Shown: positions 24,980 through 34,650 of the stretch, piece after piece
How the letters are laid out: each line of letters begins with the position of its first letter
How positions within the stretch are numbered: position 1 is the stretch's first letter
Assembly (NCBI GenBank): GCA_965214525.1
Contig: OZ243959.1
Coordinates: 124,001 to 188,000, forward strand
Source of the DNA: Qipengyuania_B sp965214525
Lineage (GTDB): Bacteria > Pseudomonadota > Alphaproteobacteria > Sphingomonadales > Sphingomonadaceae
Reading direction: 5' to 3'
DNA: 64,000 nucleotides
Program-made: the position numbers and the translations under genes
The notes under the pieces: model-generated
Told to the model about the DNA's origin: nothing
Database searches by the model: none
Seen by the model: only the letters and a program-made list of their open reading frames with translations

Positions 24980-26117
24980 TCAGCGCGAACGTCCGCGGGC
25001 GGTTATCGGCCAGATATCGATCAGGGTGTCGGCCTCGACCACATGATAACTGTCGTATAAATTCACAGTCGGATCACAATGCGGCACGATCAACGCGATA
25101 CGCTCCCCCAATTGCGGCAGATCGGCCCCGATCAGCGCCCCTTGCTCATCACCCATAAAGACGAAACGCGTCTTGGGAGGCGCGCCGCTGGCCAGAACCG
25201 GGAGCCCGCCGTCGGTGGCCATGGCCTTGAACCCGGCATCGATGGTAACCAGCCCCGCCGTGTTGACACTGACGACGCTGCTGTCGATGAACAGACTGTG
25301 TTCGAAGGCGGGCGCCCCCGAACCGGACAGGTCGCATTCCGCGTATTGTCGATCCATGAAAACGTAGGACCCCACCTGAAGTTCGGTAAAGACGCCAAGC
25401 TCCAGGTCGATTTCGTGCGACCCGGTACCGGAGCCGGTAACGATGGCGGGGGGAAAGCCGGCTGCGGTGAGTTTTTCAATGATCCCCGTCAGGTACGTTG
25501 CGCGCTCCCGAATAGCGTCGGAACGCTCGGCATAATTTTCGACGTGTTGCTGGGCGCCGCAATAGAATTGCACGCCGCGGTAGCGAAGCATTGGTTGTGC
25601 GGAAATCGCGTGTGCCAGTTCTCACCGCGTCCTCGCCATTCGCAACGCCCGTTCGGTGAAAGCCGGGATCAATGTCGACAATCACGTCGAGCGTCCGTGC
25701 GGCACCGCGTAATGCGTCTCCGATCTGCCGAACATTTTCGGGGTGATCCACAACCACGCTCAGGTCCGGATTGGATGCTGCCAAAGCCGCCAGCCGTTCG
25801 ATCGCCGGTTGGGGCACGACCGGTGCCGTCAAATGCAATCCGGTAATGCCGTGCGCCGCCAGAGCCTCGGCCTCTCCCAGCTTTGCGCAGCATATGCCGA
25901 TCGCACCGGCATCCAGCTGACGGCGGGCGATGTCGACGCTCTTATGGGTCTTGGCATGCGGCCGCAGGGCAATCCGCCGTTGCGCCGCACGCGCGGCCAT
26001 CTCCGCAATGTTGCGATCAAGCGCTGCGAGATCCAAAATCAAGGCGGGTGTGTTAAGCGCGGCACGCGATCCGCGCCGCCCGACCAGATCGCGATGCAGC
26101 CGCTCGTCATCGATCAT
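24980..26117 (-). pseudogene. D-threonine aldolase/D-serine dehydratase-like (alanine racemase fold III), frameshifted
   Basis: Two frames encode one protein. The first (26117 leftward) holds the PLP-barrel start, TPALILDLAALDRNIAEM and the lysine segment LRPHAKTHKS, to DIDPGFHRTGVANGEDAV. The second resumes at ELAHAISAQPMLRYRGVQFYCG and runs through GSGTGSHEIDL to the metal-site-like VPHCDPTVNLYDSYHVV. The shift lies at about 25616-25624 (minus-strand GTGAGAACTGG) and is repaired by removing one base. The start overlaps the FAD oxidase stop (ATGA). Intact members cleave or dehydrate D-3-hydroxyamino acids. It may be decayed or a sequencing error. Confidence 0.82.
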
Positions 26118-27388
26118 GCGAACAGGCTTTCCAGATAGGTATTCAGGAACTTGCCGTCCGGGTCGAAGCTGCGGCGGACTGCGCGGAAACGCTCAGCCAG
26201 CGGGTAAAGCTGATCGACGTCGTTCCGGGTCAGCGAATGCCGCTTTGCCCAATGCGGACGACCGCCGGCTGCCCTTAAGATCTGTTCGGCTCCGGCGAAA
26301 AAATCCCGCCATTCCATGTCAGCGTACTGGTGCACGGAAATGGATGCGCAGGCGCCGGCGTGCAGGGGGCTAAGCCAGATGTCATCGGCCGCAACGGTCC
26401 GGTATTCGAACGGAAATGCGACGGGCCAGTTTCCGCCCCGTACCCATTCGGTCAATTCGGAAAGGACATCCAGCCCGTCCGCTTCGGGAATTTCATACTC
26501 CATTTCCTCGAACAGCACTGTCCGTTCAGACGGAAAGATCTGATAGGCTGGCCCCCGATGTTTTGCATCGATCGGTCGTGCCATCGCCGCACGCTGCAAT
26601 TCGGCAATCCGGTCGGGCTCAGCGGCAGACAGTTCGCACATCGCGCGAAACGCTTCTTCACCCCTGCTACCGCGCGGCACGAGATCGGCGCATGGGTCGA
26701 CCATGGCCAGCGTTTTTAGGATTACGTCGTCGGCGTAGGGGAACCACCAGAACTCGGCGTGCCGGTATTGCGCTGAGTATGCATCGAACGTCTGGCAGAC
26801 TTGCGCGAACGGAACCGATACGGATCGCTCCTCCAGATAATAGGCAGGAAGCACCGCGAGCTCGACATCGACGGCGACCCCAAGCATGCCAAGCCCCAGC
26901 CGCTGGGCGTCGAAAAGTTCGGGCATCTCTTCCGGGCTGGCGCGCACAATCGTCCCGTCGGCGAGCACAAGCGTGTATGCCGTTGCCAGGTTGGAAAGGG
27001 AGCGAAGGGATCGTCCGGTGCCGTGCGTTCCGGTCGCCAAAGCGCCCGCTACCGTCTGCTGGTTGACATCGCCTTGGTTGGGAAGTGCCAGGCCATGTGT
27101 CCACAGCTCGGCGCTCAGGCGCCGGAGGGTCCATCCGGCTGGAACTGTCACGCTCTTGCGGTCGGCGGAGATGGAGAGGTCTCCGGGCATTTGCTCCAGT
27201 TGGACCATCGTGCCTTCCGTTTTACACAAGGGCGTAAAAGAATGCCCCGCGCCTGCTACGCGTAGCTTTTTCGCAGTCGCAACGATTTGGGTCAGCGCTT
27301 TCAGCGAAGTCGGGCGGTGGATTGCCTGAGGTGAAGCAGACACACTGCGAGACCAGTTCGTCCAGGTTTCGATCGGCGCGAGTTCCAT
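26114..27388 (-). CDS. FAD-linked sugar-1,4-lactone oxidase (D-arabinono-lactone oxidase family)
   Basis: The 424-residue protein has the PCMH-type FAD domain, with VAGAGHSFTPLCKTEG, LPNQGDVNQQTVAGALATGTHGTG and LGLGMLGVAVDVEL, followed by an ALO C-terminal domain ending in DPDGKFLNTYL. These enzymes oxidise aldonolactones or alditols with oxygen or a dye. I chose ATG 27388 (MELAPIETW); the frame extends to 27508 but without conserved residues. It is cotranscribed with the D-threonine-aldolase-like gene, with a four-base overlap. Confidence 0.9.
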   Translation of the reverse strand: MELAPIETWTNWSRSVSASPQAIHRPTSLKALTQIVATAKKLRVAGAGHSFTPLCKTEGTMVQLEQMPGDLSISADRKSVTVPAGWTLRRLSAELWTHGLALPNQGDVNQQTVAGALATGTHGTGRSLRSLSNLATAYTLVLADGTIVRASPEEMPELFDAQRLGLGMLGVAVDVELAVLPAYYLEERSVSVPFAQVCQTFDAYSAQYRHAEFWWFPYADDVILKTLAMVDPCADLVPRGSRGEEAFRAMCELSAAEPDRIAELQRAAMARPIDAKHRGPAYQIFPSERTVLFEEMEYEIPEADGLDVLSELTEWVRGGNWPVAFPFEYRTVAADDIWLSPLHAGACASISVHQYADMEWRDFFAGAEQILRAAGGRPHWAKRHSLTRNDVDQLYPLAERFRAVRRSFDPDGKFLNTYLESLFA

Positions 27389-27663
27389 CGAAGGACTTCT
27401 CGAAGATAATCTTGGAAAATAGAAGGATAAAAGCATTGCGCCGGAAGGCTGGGCAAAGTGCCATTCGGGATCATGCCGGTAGAAGTAGCAAGCGATCACG
27501 CAAGACATGGTGGTGCGGCTCAGCGCGAACGGCAGCTTTCCGCAAATGCGTAAATCGAAGCCGGCCGTCCGCTTCCAGCCCGGTTGCAGCCGATTGTCGT
27601 TGCCTTCATCGAGGGTGGCGAGCGGAAGGGCCGCCTTATGCGCGCCAAAGGAGCGAAGCCGTA

Positions 27664-28344
27664 CTAGCGCTTCTCCGCGAACCAGATCGTGTGCTGCGGC
27701 CCCTTGTTGTTCGGGCGGGCGCGCACGGTGCGCTCCTCCATGACCATTCCGGTATCGCGCAGGCGACGGCTAAAGGCAGGGTCGGGGGCAGCGGACCAGA
27801 CCGCGAGGATGCCGCCGGGATTGAGCGCGTCGCGTGCCTTGCCAAGACCGGTGCGGGTATAGAGCCGATCGTTGGCGTTGCGCACGATGCCGTCGGGGCC
27901 GTTGTCGACATCCAGCAAGATTGCGTCCCAGCGTGGGCAGGTGCCATCGATGGCATCATCGATCAGCGCCGCAACGTCGGCGATGATGACGTCGCCTCTT
28001 GGATCATCGAGGCTCTCCCCGGTGAGATGCCCGAGCGGTCCGCGCGCCCAGTCGAGGATGTCTGGCACCACTTCCACCACGGTCACGCGCCCGCCCTTGG
28101 GCAGGCGGTCCAGCGCGGCGCGGTAGGTGAAGCCGAGGCCATAGCCGCCGATGAGGATGCGGGGGCATTTCGCCGTGAGGCGCTCGAGCGTCAGAACCGC
28201 GAGTTGTTCCTCGGAGAATTGCATGCGCGTCCCCATCAACTCGTCAGGCCCGAGCATCACGATGAAATCGCGCCCGTGGCTGACAAGGGTCAAGGCATCG
28301 CCGCCGGGGATCTGTGCGACGGCAAGGGTTTTGCGGGGAAGCAT
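27664..28344 (-). CDS. Spermidine-synthase-like SAM-dependent protein
   Basis: The 226-residue protein has a Rossmann methyltransferase core resembling spermidine synthases: ILIGGYGLGFTYRAAL (glycine loop), VTVVEVVPDIL with the acidic residue for the ribose, and WDAILLDVDNGPDG in place of the aminopropyltransferase gatekeeper. The short form without the N-terminal beta domain is common in bacteria and usually of unknown function. It stands alone, 275 bases upstream of the FAD oxidase gene. Confidence 0.85.
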   Translation of the reverse strand: MLPRKTLAVAQIPGGDALTLVSHGRDFIVMLGPDELMGTRMQFSEEQLAVLTLERLTAKCPRILIGGYGLGFTYRAALDRLPKGGRVTVVEVVPDILDWARGPLGHLTGESLDDPRGDVIIADVAALIDDAIDGTCPRWDAILLDVDNGPDGIVRNANDRLYTRTGLGKARDALNPGGILAVWSAAPDPAFSRRLRDTGMVMEERTVRARPNNKGPQHTIWFAEKR

Positions 28345-28491
28345 TCGCTTTCCCTAGCCGCAGACACGGCTATGTCGAGCGAAGGGAAGGGTGACCACGC
28401 AATCTACGGGAAACATACCCAATCGGGGTTGCTTGCCAAACGTCCGCTATCCGCTTCCAGAACACTGAAAGCAGTCTGTCTGTAAACCACC

Positions 28492-28869
28492 CTATCCTGT
28501 TGAAAGTCGCTGCTGGCGTGTGCTGAAGGCCGCTGGGGATAGTGGACGAGCAGGGCCTGGCTCGTTCCAGCCCGTCGCGAGACCCGGCAGTGGTTGCATC
28601 ATGGCAAGTTTCCGGAGGTTCTGGGCTGCGGCGGCGAGGTGGAACTCGTCTTTTGCTCCGATGGGACCGCGCGGGCGCAAGCAGTCCAGCTTAAACATGC
28701 GCTTGAGGTGCGCGAACAGCATCTCCACCTTCTTCCTTTGACGGCGTGAGACGAGGTAGGCACTGCGGGTGGCGATATCGCGAACAATGTCGCGCGCGCC
28801 TTCGTTGATGAAGCGCATGATCTTGCGAGCCGCCATTTTGCGGACGTTGACCTTGTTTCGCGTGTGCAC
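28492..28869 (-). mobile_element. C-terminal fragment of an IS1182-family transposase
   Basis: The frame reads IMRFINEGARDIVRDIA, SRRQRKKVEMLFAHLKRMFK and AKDEFHLAAAAQNLRKLA, the highly conserved end of IS1182 transposases that includes the last catalytic acidic residue region. The N-terminal three quarters are absent, and about 180 bases further right lies the end of an IS6-family relic. It is non-functional. Confidence 0.8.
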
Positions 28870-29069
28870 GTAATCGCCTCCGTCGTTGTGATGGCGTCAA
28901 TCCTGCAGCGCTTCAAGTCAGAGTTTTGGTCAAAATGTCGTACGCGGTTCGTGACAAAACGACGCGAACGTCCACGAACGGTGCAATCGCACAAACCAAC
29001 GAAAATCCGCCGTTTTTGTCTTCTGCCGTGGTTCGGCACAGTTCGTGGACGATTGGTAGATGGCGCAGT

Positions 29070-29846
29070 TGTCAGTCCAATCGCAACTTGTCTCCGCCAA
29101 GCACGGCTGGGGCAGGAGAGTGCAAGGCTTAGGACATAAGCGACTGCCATTTGGCAAGGGATACCGGGCGGCGGGTTTTATAAGTCTGTCGGTCGACGAG
29201 ATGGCGTTCTTGGGCAAAGTGGTTGTGAAAGGAAGCGTGAACGGAGGCGAACTTCTGCAGGCAGCGCATTTGCCGGAAACCGCAGCATCGCCCGTTCTCG
29301 TCGTCGGACAGCCAGGTGTGAATTCTCGACGCGGTTGTTGGCCCAGCGGCCGATCTGCTGCTTTTGCGCGCAGCCCAACTCGCTCATGGCGGCCTTGTAC
29401 GAGCGCAGGCCGTCCGTCGCGATCGTCTGCGATGAGCCGTGGCGCTTGAGCGCCTTTTTCATGAAGGTGAGCGCTGCTGCTTTGTCGCGGGTCTTCGTGA
29501 CGTAGCTTTACAGGATTTCGCCTTCTTGATCCACTGCCCCTCCGGAGGAAGACCATCTCGCCGTTCAGGCGGACGTACACCTCGTCCGGATGCCAGCGAC
29601 CCTAGCGAAAGCCGCGCCAGCGGCTGACCCGCTGCCGGCATATGTCCGCGGCAAACCGCGGACCGAACCTGTTCCACCAGTGGCGCACGGTCCCATGACA
29701 GATGTCAATGCCGCGTTCGAACAGCAAATTCTCAACGTTCCGCAGGCTAAGCGGAAAGCGGACATATATCATCACGCGAGGCGGATCACCCAAGGGGATG
29801 AGTGGAAGTAGCGGATGAGACTTGCAGGCTTGCGGGGACGAGGCAT
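29070..29846 (-). mobile_element. Degenerate IS6-family insertion sequence
   Basis: The terminal sequence TGTCAGTCCAATCGCAACTT begins at 29070, as next to the intact copy at 43162. The transposase runs leftward from about ATG 29846 (MPRPRKPASLIRYFH) to TAA at 29129-29131 but changes frame several times. Recognisable blocks are LSLRNVENLLFERGID, TVRHWWNRFGP, MYVRLNGEMVFL, KKALKRHGSSQTIATDGLRS and NNRVENSHL. Several frameshifts leave it inactive, although the DDE residues can still be read in separate frames. It lies downstream of the Tad operon. Confidence 0.85.
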
Positions 29847-29942
29847 CTGCGCGACCTATCCGCTGTACCTTACCAGTGCCTTTGGTCTGACAGTGCCGGA
29901 TCTACCATGCCACACGCCAGTCCGGTCAGACACCACCGCACG

Positions 29943-30425
29943 TCACGCTCCCGCTGAAGACCCGTAGAGCGGGGCAAACGCAAGCGCGATCACCCCTGCT
30001 GCGATGGCTATGCCATAGGGAAACTTGCTATGATCATCGTCAACTTTCGATACCTTCTTTCCCATAGCACGGCGCAGGACAAACCACACAAGCACAAGGG
30101 CGAGGCCGGCGAGCGAAACGGCCAGGAGCAGGCGCAATCCATCTGGCAGGACGAAGTAGGCGGCCGCCCCGGCATAGAATTTCGCGTCACCTCCACCGAT
30201 CAACCCGAAGCGGAAAAGAACCATGCCGACAATCAGCGCGATCAGCGCGTGGCCGAAACCAGAGATTAGGCCGTAGAAGTCGCCTGCAAACATGCAATGC
30301 GCAAGACCATAGAACAGCAGCATGAGCGCCAGCCAGTTCGGTAAGCGCCGATAACTGGTATCAAGCCAGGCGCCCACGAGGACGAGCACCGCAAGACCCG
30401 CCGGCCAAAGCCACATATCAATCAC
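29943..30425 (-). CDS. cpaA: Tad prepilin peptidase (A24 family)
   Basis: The 160-residue integral membrane protein has about five hydrophobic segments and the aspartyl-protease motif FGLIGGGDAKFY (GxGD class); the second Asp is in LDTSYRRLPN near the N-terminus. It cleaves the leader of the Flp pilin (41368-41562) and probably the TadE-type pseudopilins. It is the last gene of the leftward Tad operon, 24 bases after the TadD-like gene, instead of the first positions common in other species. Confidence 0.9.
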   Translation of the reverse strand: MIDMWLWPAGLAVLVLVGAWLDTSYRRLPNWLALMLLFYGLAHCMFAGDFYGLISGFGHALIALIVGMVLFRFGLIGGGDAKFYAGAAAYFVLPDGLRLLLAVSLAGLALVLVWFVLRRAMGKKVSKVDDDHSKFPYGIAIAAGVIALAFAPLYGSSAGA

Positions 30426-30449
30426 TGGTGTGGAGACTCAGCAAGAGAT

Positions 30450-31280
30450 TCAATCGTCGCTTGCCGAACGAATTGAAACCCGAACGGGATAGGACGCTTT
30501 TGGGCTTACTAAGCTTACCAGCCTTGTCGGGGATTGAACGTTAGCCCGAATGCTGAGCTGCGCAGGAGAACTTGGAGACCTGACCTGTCCAGCAGGAGTC
30601 TCGGCGCGAGCAAGAATGGTGACAACCGCCTTCTTGTCAGCACTTGGTTCAGAACTCGCTAAGCTCCGACTGCCGATCTGCATCGATGGTTCCGCCATCT
30701 TCTCTGGCGCGCTCATTACCGCAAGGGTGGTTGGCGACTCCCGCGTAACGAGCAAGGCGGGCCGTTCGAGAACAATGGCACCGCGCCTTTCTGACTGTGC
30801 ACTTCTGGCCAACAGTCCGGCGGCTTCGGCTTCCTGGATACCAACGGCAAGGCGACTTTCCGCTTCGCGTCGACGCTGCGCTCGAAGAACATGGCCCCGG
30901 CCAAGGTCCGATGCGTAGAAGCGCGCCAGGTTAGCGGAAATATGCGGCGCTGCCGGACCAGCCGATATGGCGGCGTAGAAATAGCGTTCCGCTAAATCTG
31001 CGCGGCCCAGCCGAGCATAAGCAATCCCCAAGGCGTTGAACGCCTCGCTCGCAGTGTCCTTGTTGAGTGTGGCCAACTGCAAGGCGCGGATGGCCTTGCC
31101 GGTGCGGCCAGCCCGCAAATCGCTCTTTCCTCGCTCGAGATCAGCTGCGCCGAAGATCGGCTGCGTCAAGTCCGAACGCTCCAGGGGTCCACCAAGGTTG
31201 AGCGCAGAGACAAAACTCTTGCACCCGCCGAGCTGAACGGCGGCTACGAGTGCGACCAGCGTTGTCCATATCTTTCCCAT
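30450..31280 (-). CDS. tadD: TPR lipoprotein of the Tad locus (TadD-like)
   Basis: The 276-residue protein starts at ATG 31280 after GGAGCTAGGA. It has a lipoprotein signal with lipobox LGGC (about residues 17-20), then tetratricopeptide-like helices: KAIRALQLATLNKDTASEAFNALGIAYARLGRADLAERYFYAAIS in consecutive parts. The C-terminal half is low-complexity and unlike any family I know. TadD proteins are outer-membrane lipoproteins needed for pilus assembly. It starts three bases after the TadC stop. Confidence 0.85.
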   Translation of the reverse strand: MGKIWTTLVALVAAVQLGGCKSFVSALNLGGPLERSDLTQPIFGAADLERGKSDLRAGRTGKAIRALQLATLNKDTASEAFNALGIAYARLGRADLAERYFYAAISAGPAAPHISANLARFYASDLGRGHVLRAQRRREAESRLAVGIQEAEAAGLLARSAQSERRGAIVLERPALLVTRESPTTLAVMSAPEKMAEPSMQIGSRSLASSEPSADKKAVVTILARAETPAGQVRSPSSPAQLSIRANVQSPTRLVSLVSPKASYPVRVSIRSASDD

Positions 31281-31282
31281 TC

Positions 31283-32254
31283 CTAGCTCCCCGACATTGC
31301 CGGTATGACATCGCGCAAAGCGAGCGTGACTGCGGGCAGCGCGAGCACCCCGATCATCGTCGGCAGCATGAAGCACACCAACGGTACTGAAATAAGCACC
31401 GGCAGCCGGTGCGCCTTCTCCTCAGCTCGCATCTTGCGCTGTTCGCGCATTTCGGAGGAATAAACGCGCAAGGTCGTCGCCATGCTGGTGCCCAGCTTGT
31501 CAGACTGGATGAGTAGCGTGGCGAAAGACTTGATCTGGTCGACACCGGCATTGTCCCCCAGCTTGCGCAACGCGTCCTCCCGGCTAGCCCCAGCACGCAT
31601 CAGCAGCGTCGTCTGCAGCAGCAGTTCGGCGATCAGCGGATGGCTGACTGCCATTTCCCGTCCAACCCGATCTAGGGCGGCTTCCAATCCAAGCCCTGCT
31701 TCTACGCAGACGAGCATCAGGTCCAGACTGTCGGGAAAGCCGTTGATAATGGCGGTTCGCCGCCGGTCGGCTTTGGCGCGGATGAACAGATTGGGAATAT
31801 ACAGGCCAAGGAGGGCGAGGACGGACGAGATGAGGTAAAGCTTCATTAATCCCGGCGGCCTTGCAGAAGTTGCCGCAGACAGGAGGAACAAGCCTGGCAG
31901 CGCGAAGACGAGCACCAGCCGTACGAAGGTATAGATACGCGGAGCGGACGACGAGTGGAACCCGGCCGCGCGCAATTGCCTGCGCAAGTCGGTATTCTTG
32001 GTATCCGACAGGTCCAAGCCGGAATCCTCCAGCTTCTTGGTCAGCTTGGACCAGACGTCGCTCTTCTCGTCATGCGTCAGGCTACCGCCAGCCAAGGCGT
32101 CCTGCCGGACGCCGATACCGGCCAGGTCACGCGCGATACGGATGCGGTGCGTCGAGTATGTGGCGATCAGATAGCTGACAAGCGCAACCGAGCCGAACAA
32201 CCCGATCAGTATGAGCCCGCGGACAATCCAGTTCGATGCGGCTACCTCGACCAT
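31283..32254 (-). CDS. tadC: Tad pilus inner-membrane platform protein TadC
   Basis: The 323-residue protein has one N-terminal membrane segment, a central pair and a C-terminal segment around the T2SSF (GspF) domain: LDLMLVCVEAGLGLEAALDRVG, LMRAGASREDALRKLGDNAG and the ATTLRVYSSEMREQRKMRAEEKAHRLP region read in parts. With TadB it forms the platform through which the TadA ATPase drives pilin polymerisation. Only one base separates it from TadB. Confidence 0.93.
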   Translation of the reverse strand: MVEVAASNWIVRGLILIGLFGSVALVSYLIATYSTHRIRIARDLAGIGVRQDALAGGSLTHDEKSDVWSKLTKKLEDSGLDLSDTKNTDLRRQLRAAGFHSSSAPRIYTFVRLVLVFALPGLFLLSAATSARPPGLMKLYLISSVLALLGLYIPNLFIRAKADRRRTAIINGFPDSLDLMLVCVEAGLGLEAALDRVGREMAVSHPLIAELLLQTTLLMRAGASREDALRKLGDNAGVDQIKSFATLLIQSDKLGTSMATTLRVYSSEMREQRKMRAEEKAHRLPVLISVPLVCFMLPTMIGVLALPAVTLALRDVIPAMSGS

Positions 32255-32255
32255 G

Positions 32256-33257
32256 TCAAACCTTTAAATCAATCATGCGGCGGATCGTATAGACGCCGAT
32301 GACATAGAAGACCGCAAGCGTGATGGAACCGTAGATAAAGACCGGCTCGTCCGCGACGTTAAGATAAAATTCCGGCGTTCCGATGAAAATCAGAGTGAAC
32401 GCCGCAATCGGCAGGACAGACAACATCCATCCGGTCATTCGTCCTTCCGAACTGAGCGCTCTGACTTTCATGAACATCTGATGCCGGTCGCGGATCACCT
32501 TGGAGATGTTATCGAGGATTTCCGCCAGATTACCCCCGGTCTGCGACTGTACCGAAAGCGAAACCACGAACATCCTCATATCGTCGAGGTTCCACCTATC
32601 GGCCATATGGGTCAGCGCGGTGACCAAGTCGGCGCCATAAGAGACCTCATCCGATACGATGCCGAATTCGGAACCGATCGGATCCTCCATCTCGCGCGTC
32701 AATAGTTCAATGGCCGATGCGACGGGATGACCTGAACGCAGCGCACGCACGAAGATGTCGAGCGCCACCGGGAATTGTTCCTCCATCCGCTTGCGCCGCT
32801 TTAAAGCGATGCGTCCGATCACGAGGTTCGGCAGCACAATTCCAAGCGCGAGCGAAAAGAGGACAACTAGCTGAACCGTGCCGAAGCCGATACCAACGCC
32901 TGTCAGCGACATCAGCAAAAGGATGAGAAGCATCAGAACGACCGAGCCGACACCCATCGCGATCAATAGCTGGCCTGCTGTAAAGCTCACTCCGGAGGTG
33001 AACACCTTGCGTTCAAAAGCCTGCAGTCGCATTGCGACAATCGGCGGCAGACCCGTGAAATCGTGCGGCTTGTTCTTGAGCAGACGGCCGGTCACCATCT
33101 CCCGTTCCTCGCCGGCGCTAATCATCTTCATGCGCTTGTTGATCGCGTTGCGATGGCTGTGCCGACTGGCCATCCGCTCAGCGGCCAATTGCACGAACAG
33201 CACGATACTCGCGAACACGGCCAGCAGAATGAAGATGCGCAGGATATCGGCGCTCAT
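32256..33257 (-). CDS. tadB: Tad pilus inner-membrane platform protein TadB
   Basis: The 333-residue protein has the same T2SSF architecture as its neighbour TadC: an N-terminal segment, two central helices and a C-terminal helix, with DIFVRALRSGHPVASAIELL and VSLSVQSQTGGNLAEILDNIS as family blocks. It partners TadC in the assembly platform. Its stop is one base from the TadC start, and it starts three bases after the CpaF stop. Confidence 0.93.
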   Translation of the reverse strand: MSADILRIFILLAVFASIVLFVQLAAERMASRHSHRNAINKRMKMISAGEEREMVTGRLLKNKPHDFTGLPPIVAMRLQAFERKVFTSGVSFTAGQLLIAMGVGSVVLMLLILLLMSLTGVGIGFGTVQLVVLFSLALGIVLPNLVIGRIALKRRKRMEEQFPVALDIFVRALRSGHPVASAIELLTREMEDPIGSEFGIVSDEVSYGADLVTALTHMADRWNLDDMRMFVVSLSVQSQTGGNLAEILDNISKVIRDRHQMFMKVRALSSEGRMTGWMLSVLPIAAFTLIFIGTPEFYLNVADEPVFIYGSITLAVFYVIGVYTIRRMIDLKV

Positions 33258-33260
33258 GGC

Positions 33261-34649
33261 TTAATCTATCCTCCTGTCCGGACGAAACAACTCAGGCGAC
33301 AGTTGAACGCCATGGCTGATCGCTTCCTGGAGAAATTTAGGACGAATGCCTGTTGCCTCGAAATGGCCGACAACGGCGCCATCCTCCCCGATGCCGGTGC
33401 GCTTGAAGCGGAAGATCTCTTGCATGGTGATCGTCTCGCCTTCCATTCCGGTTAGTTCCGACAGGCTCAGCACTTTGCGCTTGCCATCGGACAGGCGCCC
33501 GACTTGCAACACGACATTGATCGCCGAGGCGATTTGCGCGCGCGAGGAACGCGAAGTGATGTCGATACCGCTCATGCCGATCATCTGCTCGATCCGGCTG
33601 AGCGCGTCGCGCGGCGTGTTGGCGTGTACGGTGGTCATCGAGCCATCATGACCTGTGTTCATCGCCTGCAGCATATCGAATGCCTCGCCGGCGCGCACTT
33701 CGCCCACGATGATACGATCAGGTCGCATGCGCAGGGCATTCTTTACCAAGTCGCGCTGGGTAACCTCGCCCTTTCCTTCGATATTCGCCGGCCGCGTCTC
33801 AAGCCGGGCGACGTGTTCTTGCTGAAGCTGAAGTTCGGCAGAATCTTCGATGGTGACGATGCGCTCGCGCTCGTCGATAAAGGATGAGCAGGCATTCAGC
33901 ATGGTCGTCTTGCCGGAACCGGTGCCCCCGGAAATCAAGACGTTGCGGCGTGATTGAACGACGGCTTCCAATACTTCAGCCATCGCTTGCGGAACGGAAC
34001 AAAGGCTGACCAGCTTTGCCATGCTGATCGGCTTCTTGGCGAATTTTCGGATGGAGAGCAGGGCACCATCGAGTGCCAGGGGAGCGACGATTGCGTTAAC
34101 GCGCGAGCCGTCGGCGAGACGAGCGTCGACGAAGGGAGAAGACTCGTCGACGCGGCGCCCGACTGCGCTGACGATCTTCTGAATGATTCGCATCAGGTGT
34201 TTTTCATTCTGGAAGCGGGTAGAGACCCTTTCCAGCTGGCCGCCACGCTCGATGAAGACGGTGTCGCAGCCATTTACGAGGATGTCGTTGATGGAATCAT
34301 CGGCCAGCAACGGTTCCAACGGTCCCAGCCCGAGCAATTCATCAAGGATCTCATTAACGAGCTGGGCCCGCTCTTCGCGGTTGAGCGGATGGTCGAATGT
34401 GACGAGCAAATCCGGAACAATGGCCGATACTTCCTGCCGGATCTGCTCTTGCGGCAGCTTGTCAAGCATTGCGAGGTTGATCTTGTCCAGTAGTGACTGA
34501 TGGACGGCCATCTTGACTTGGAGAAGCTTGTCCTCCCGAACCGTTGGGCGAGCATGCGCCGACATATTGTCAGTGTTCGTTTCGGCGGCGGCGTCATTAG
34601 CGGGTTCGACGCTCGAGCCGGCCGCGTCGGGGCGTTGAATCTTCCACAT
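33261..34649 (-). CDS. cpaF: Tad pilus assembly ATPase CpaF/TadA
   Basis: The 462-residue hexameric secretion ATPase has Walker A GGTGSGKTTML, Walker B-type RMRPDRIIVGEVRAGEAFD, the His box MTTVHANTPRDALSR and an Asp box near VTIEDSAELQL. It powers extension and, in Tad systems, retraction of the Flp pilus from the cytoplasmic face. I start it at ATG 34649 (MWKIQRPDA), one base after the CpaE stop with GGTAGG ahead; the longer frame to 34703 overlaps CpaE. Confidence 0.95.
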   Translation of the reverse strand: MWKIQRPDAAGSSVEPANDAAAETNTDNMSAHARPTVREDKLLQVKMAVHQSLLDKINLAMLDKLPQEQIRQEVSAIVPDLLVTFDHPLNREERAQLVNEILDELLGLGPLEPLLADDSINDILVNGCDTVFIERGGQLERVSTRFQNEKHLMRIIQKIVSAVGRRVDESSPFVDARLADGSRVNAIVAPLALDGALLSIRKFAKKPISMAKLVSLCSVPQAMAEVLEAVVQSRRNVLISGGTGSGKTTMLNACSSFIDERERIVTIEDSAELQLQQEHVARLETRPANIEGKGEVTQRDLVKNALRMRPDRIIVGEVRAGEAFDMLQAMNTGHDGSMTTVHANTPRDALSRIEQMIGMSGIDITSRSSRAQIASAINVVLQVGRLSDGKRKVLSLSELTGMEGETITMQEIFRFKRTGIGEDGAVVGHFEATGIRPKFLQEAISHGVQLSPELFRPDRRID

Positions 34650-34650
34650 C

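Noticed and set aside
27322..28485. A 387-codon open frame on the plus strand
   Set aside because: It spans the intergenic region and the antisense of the methyltransferase gene; no family features are visible.
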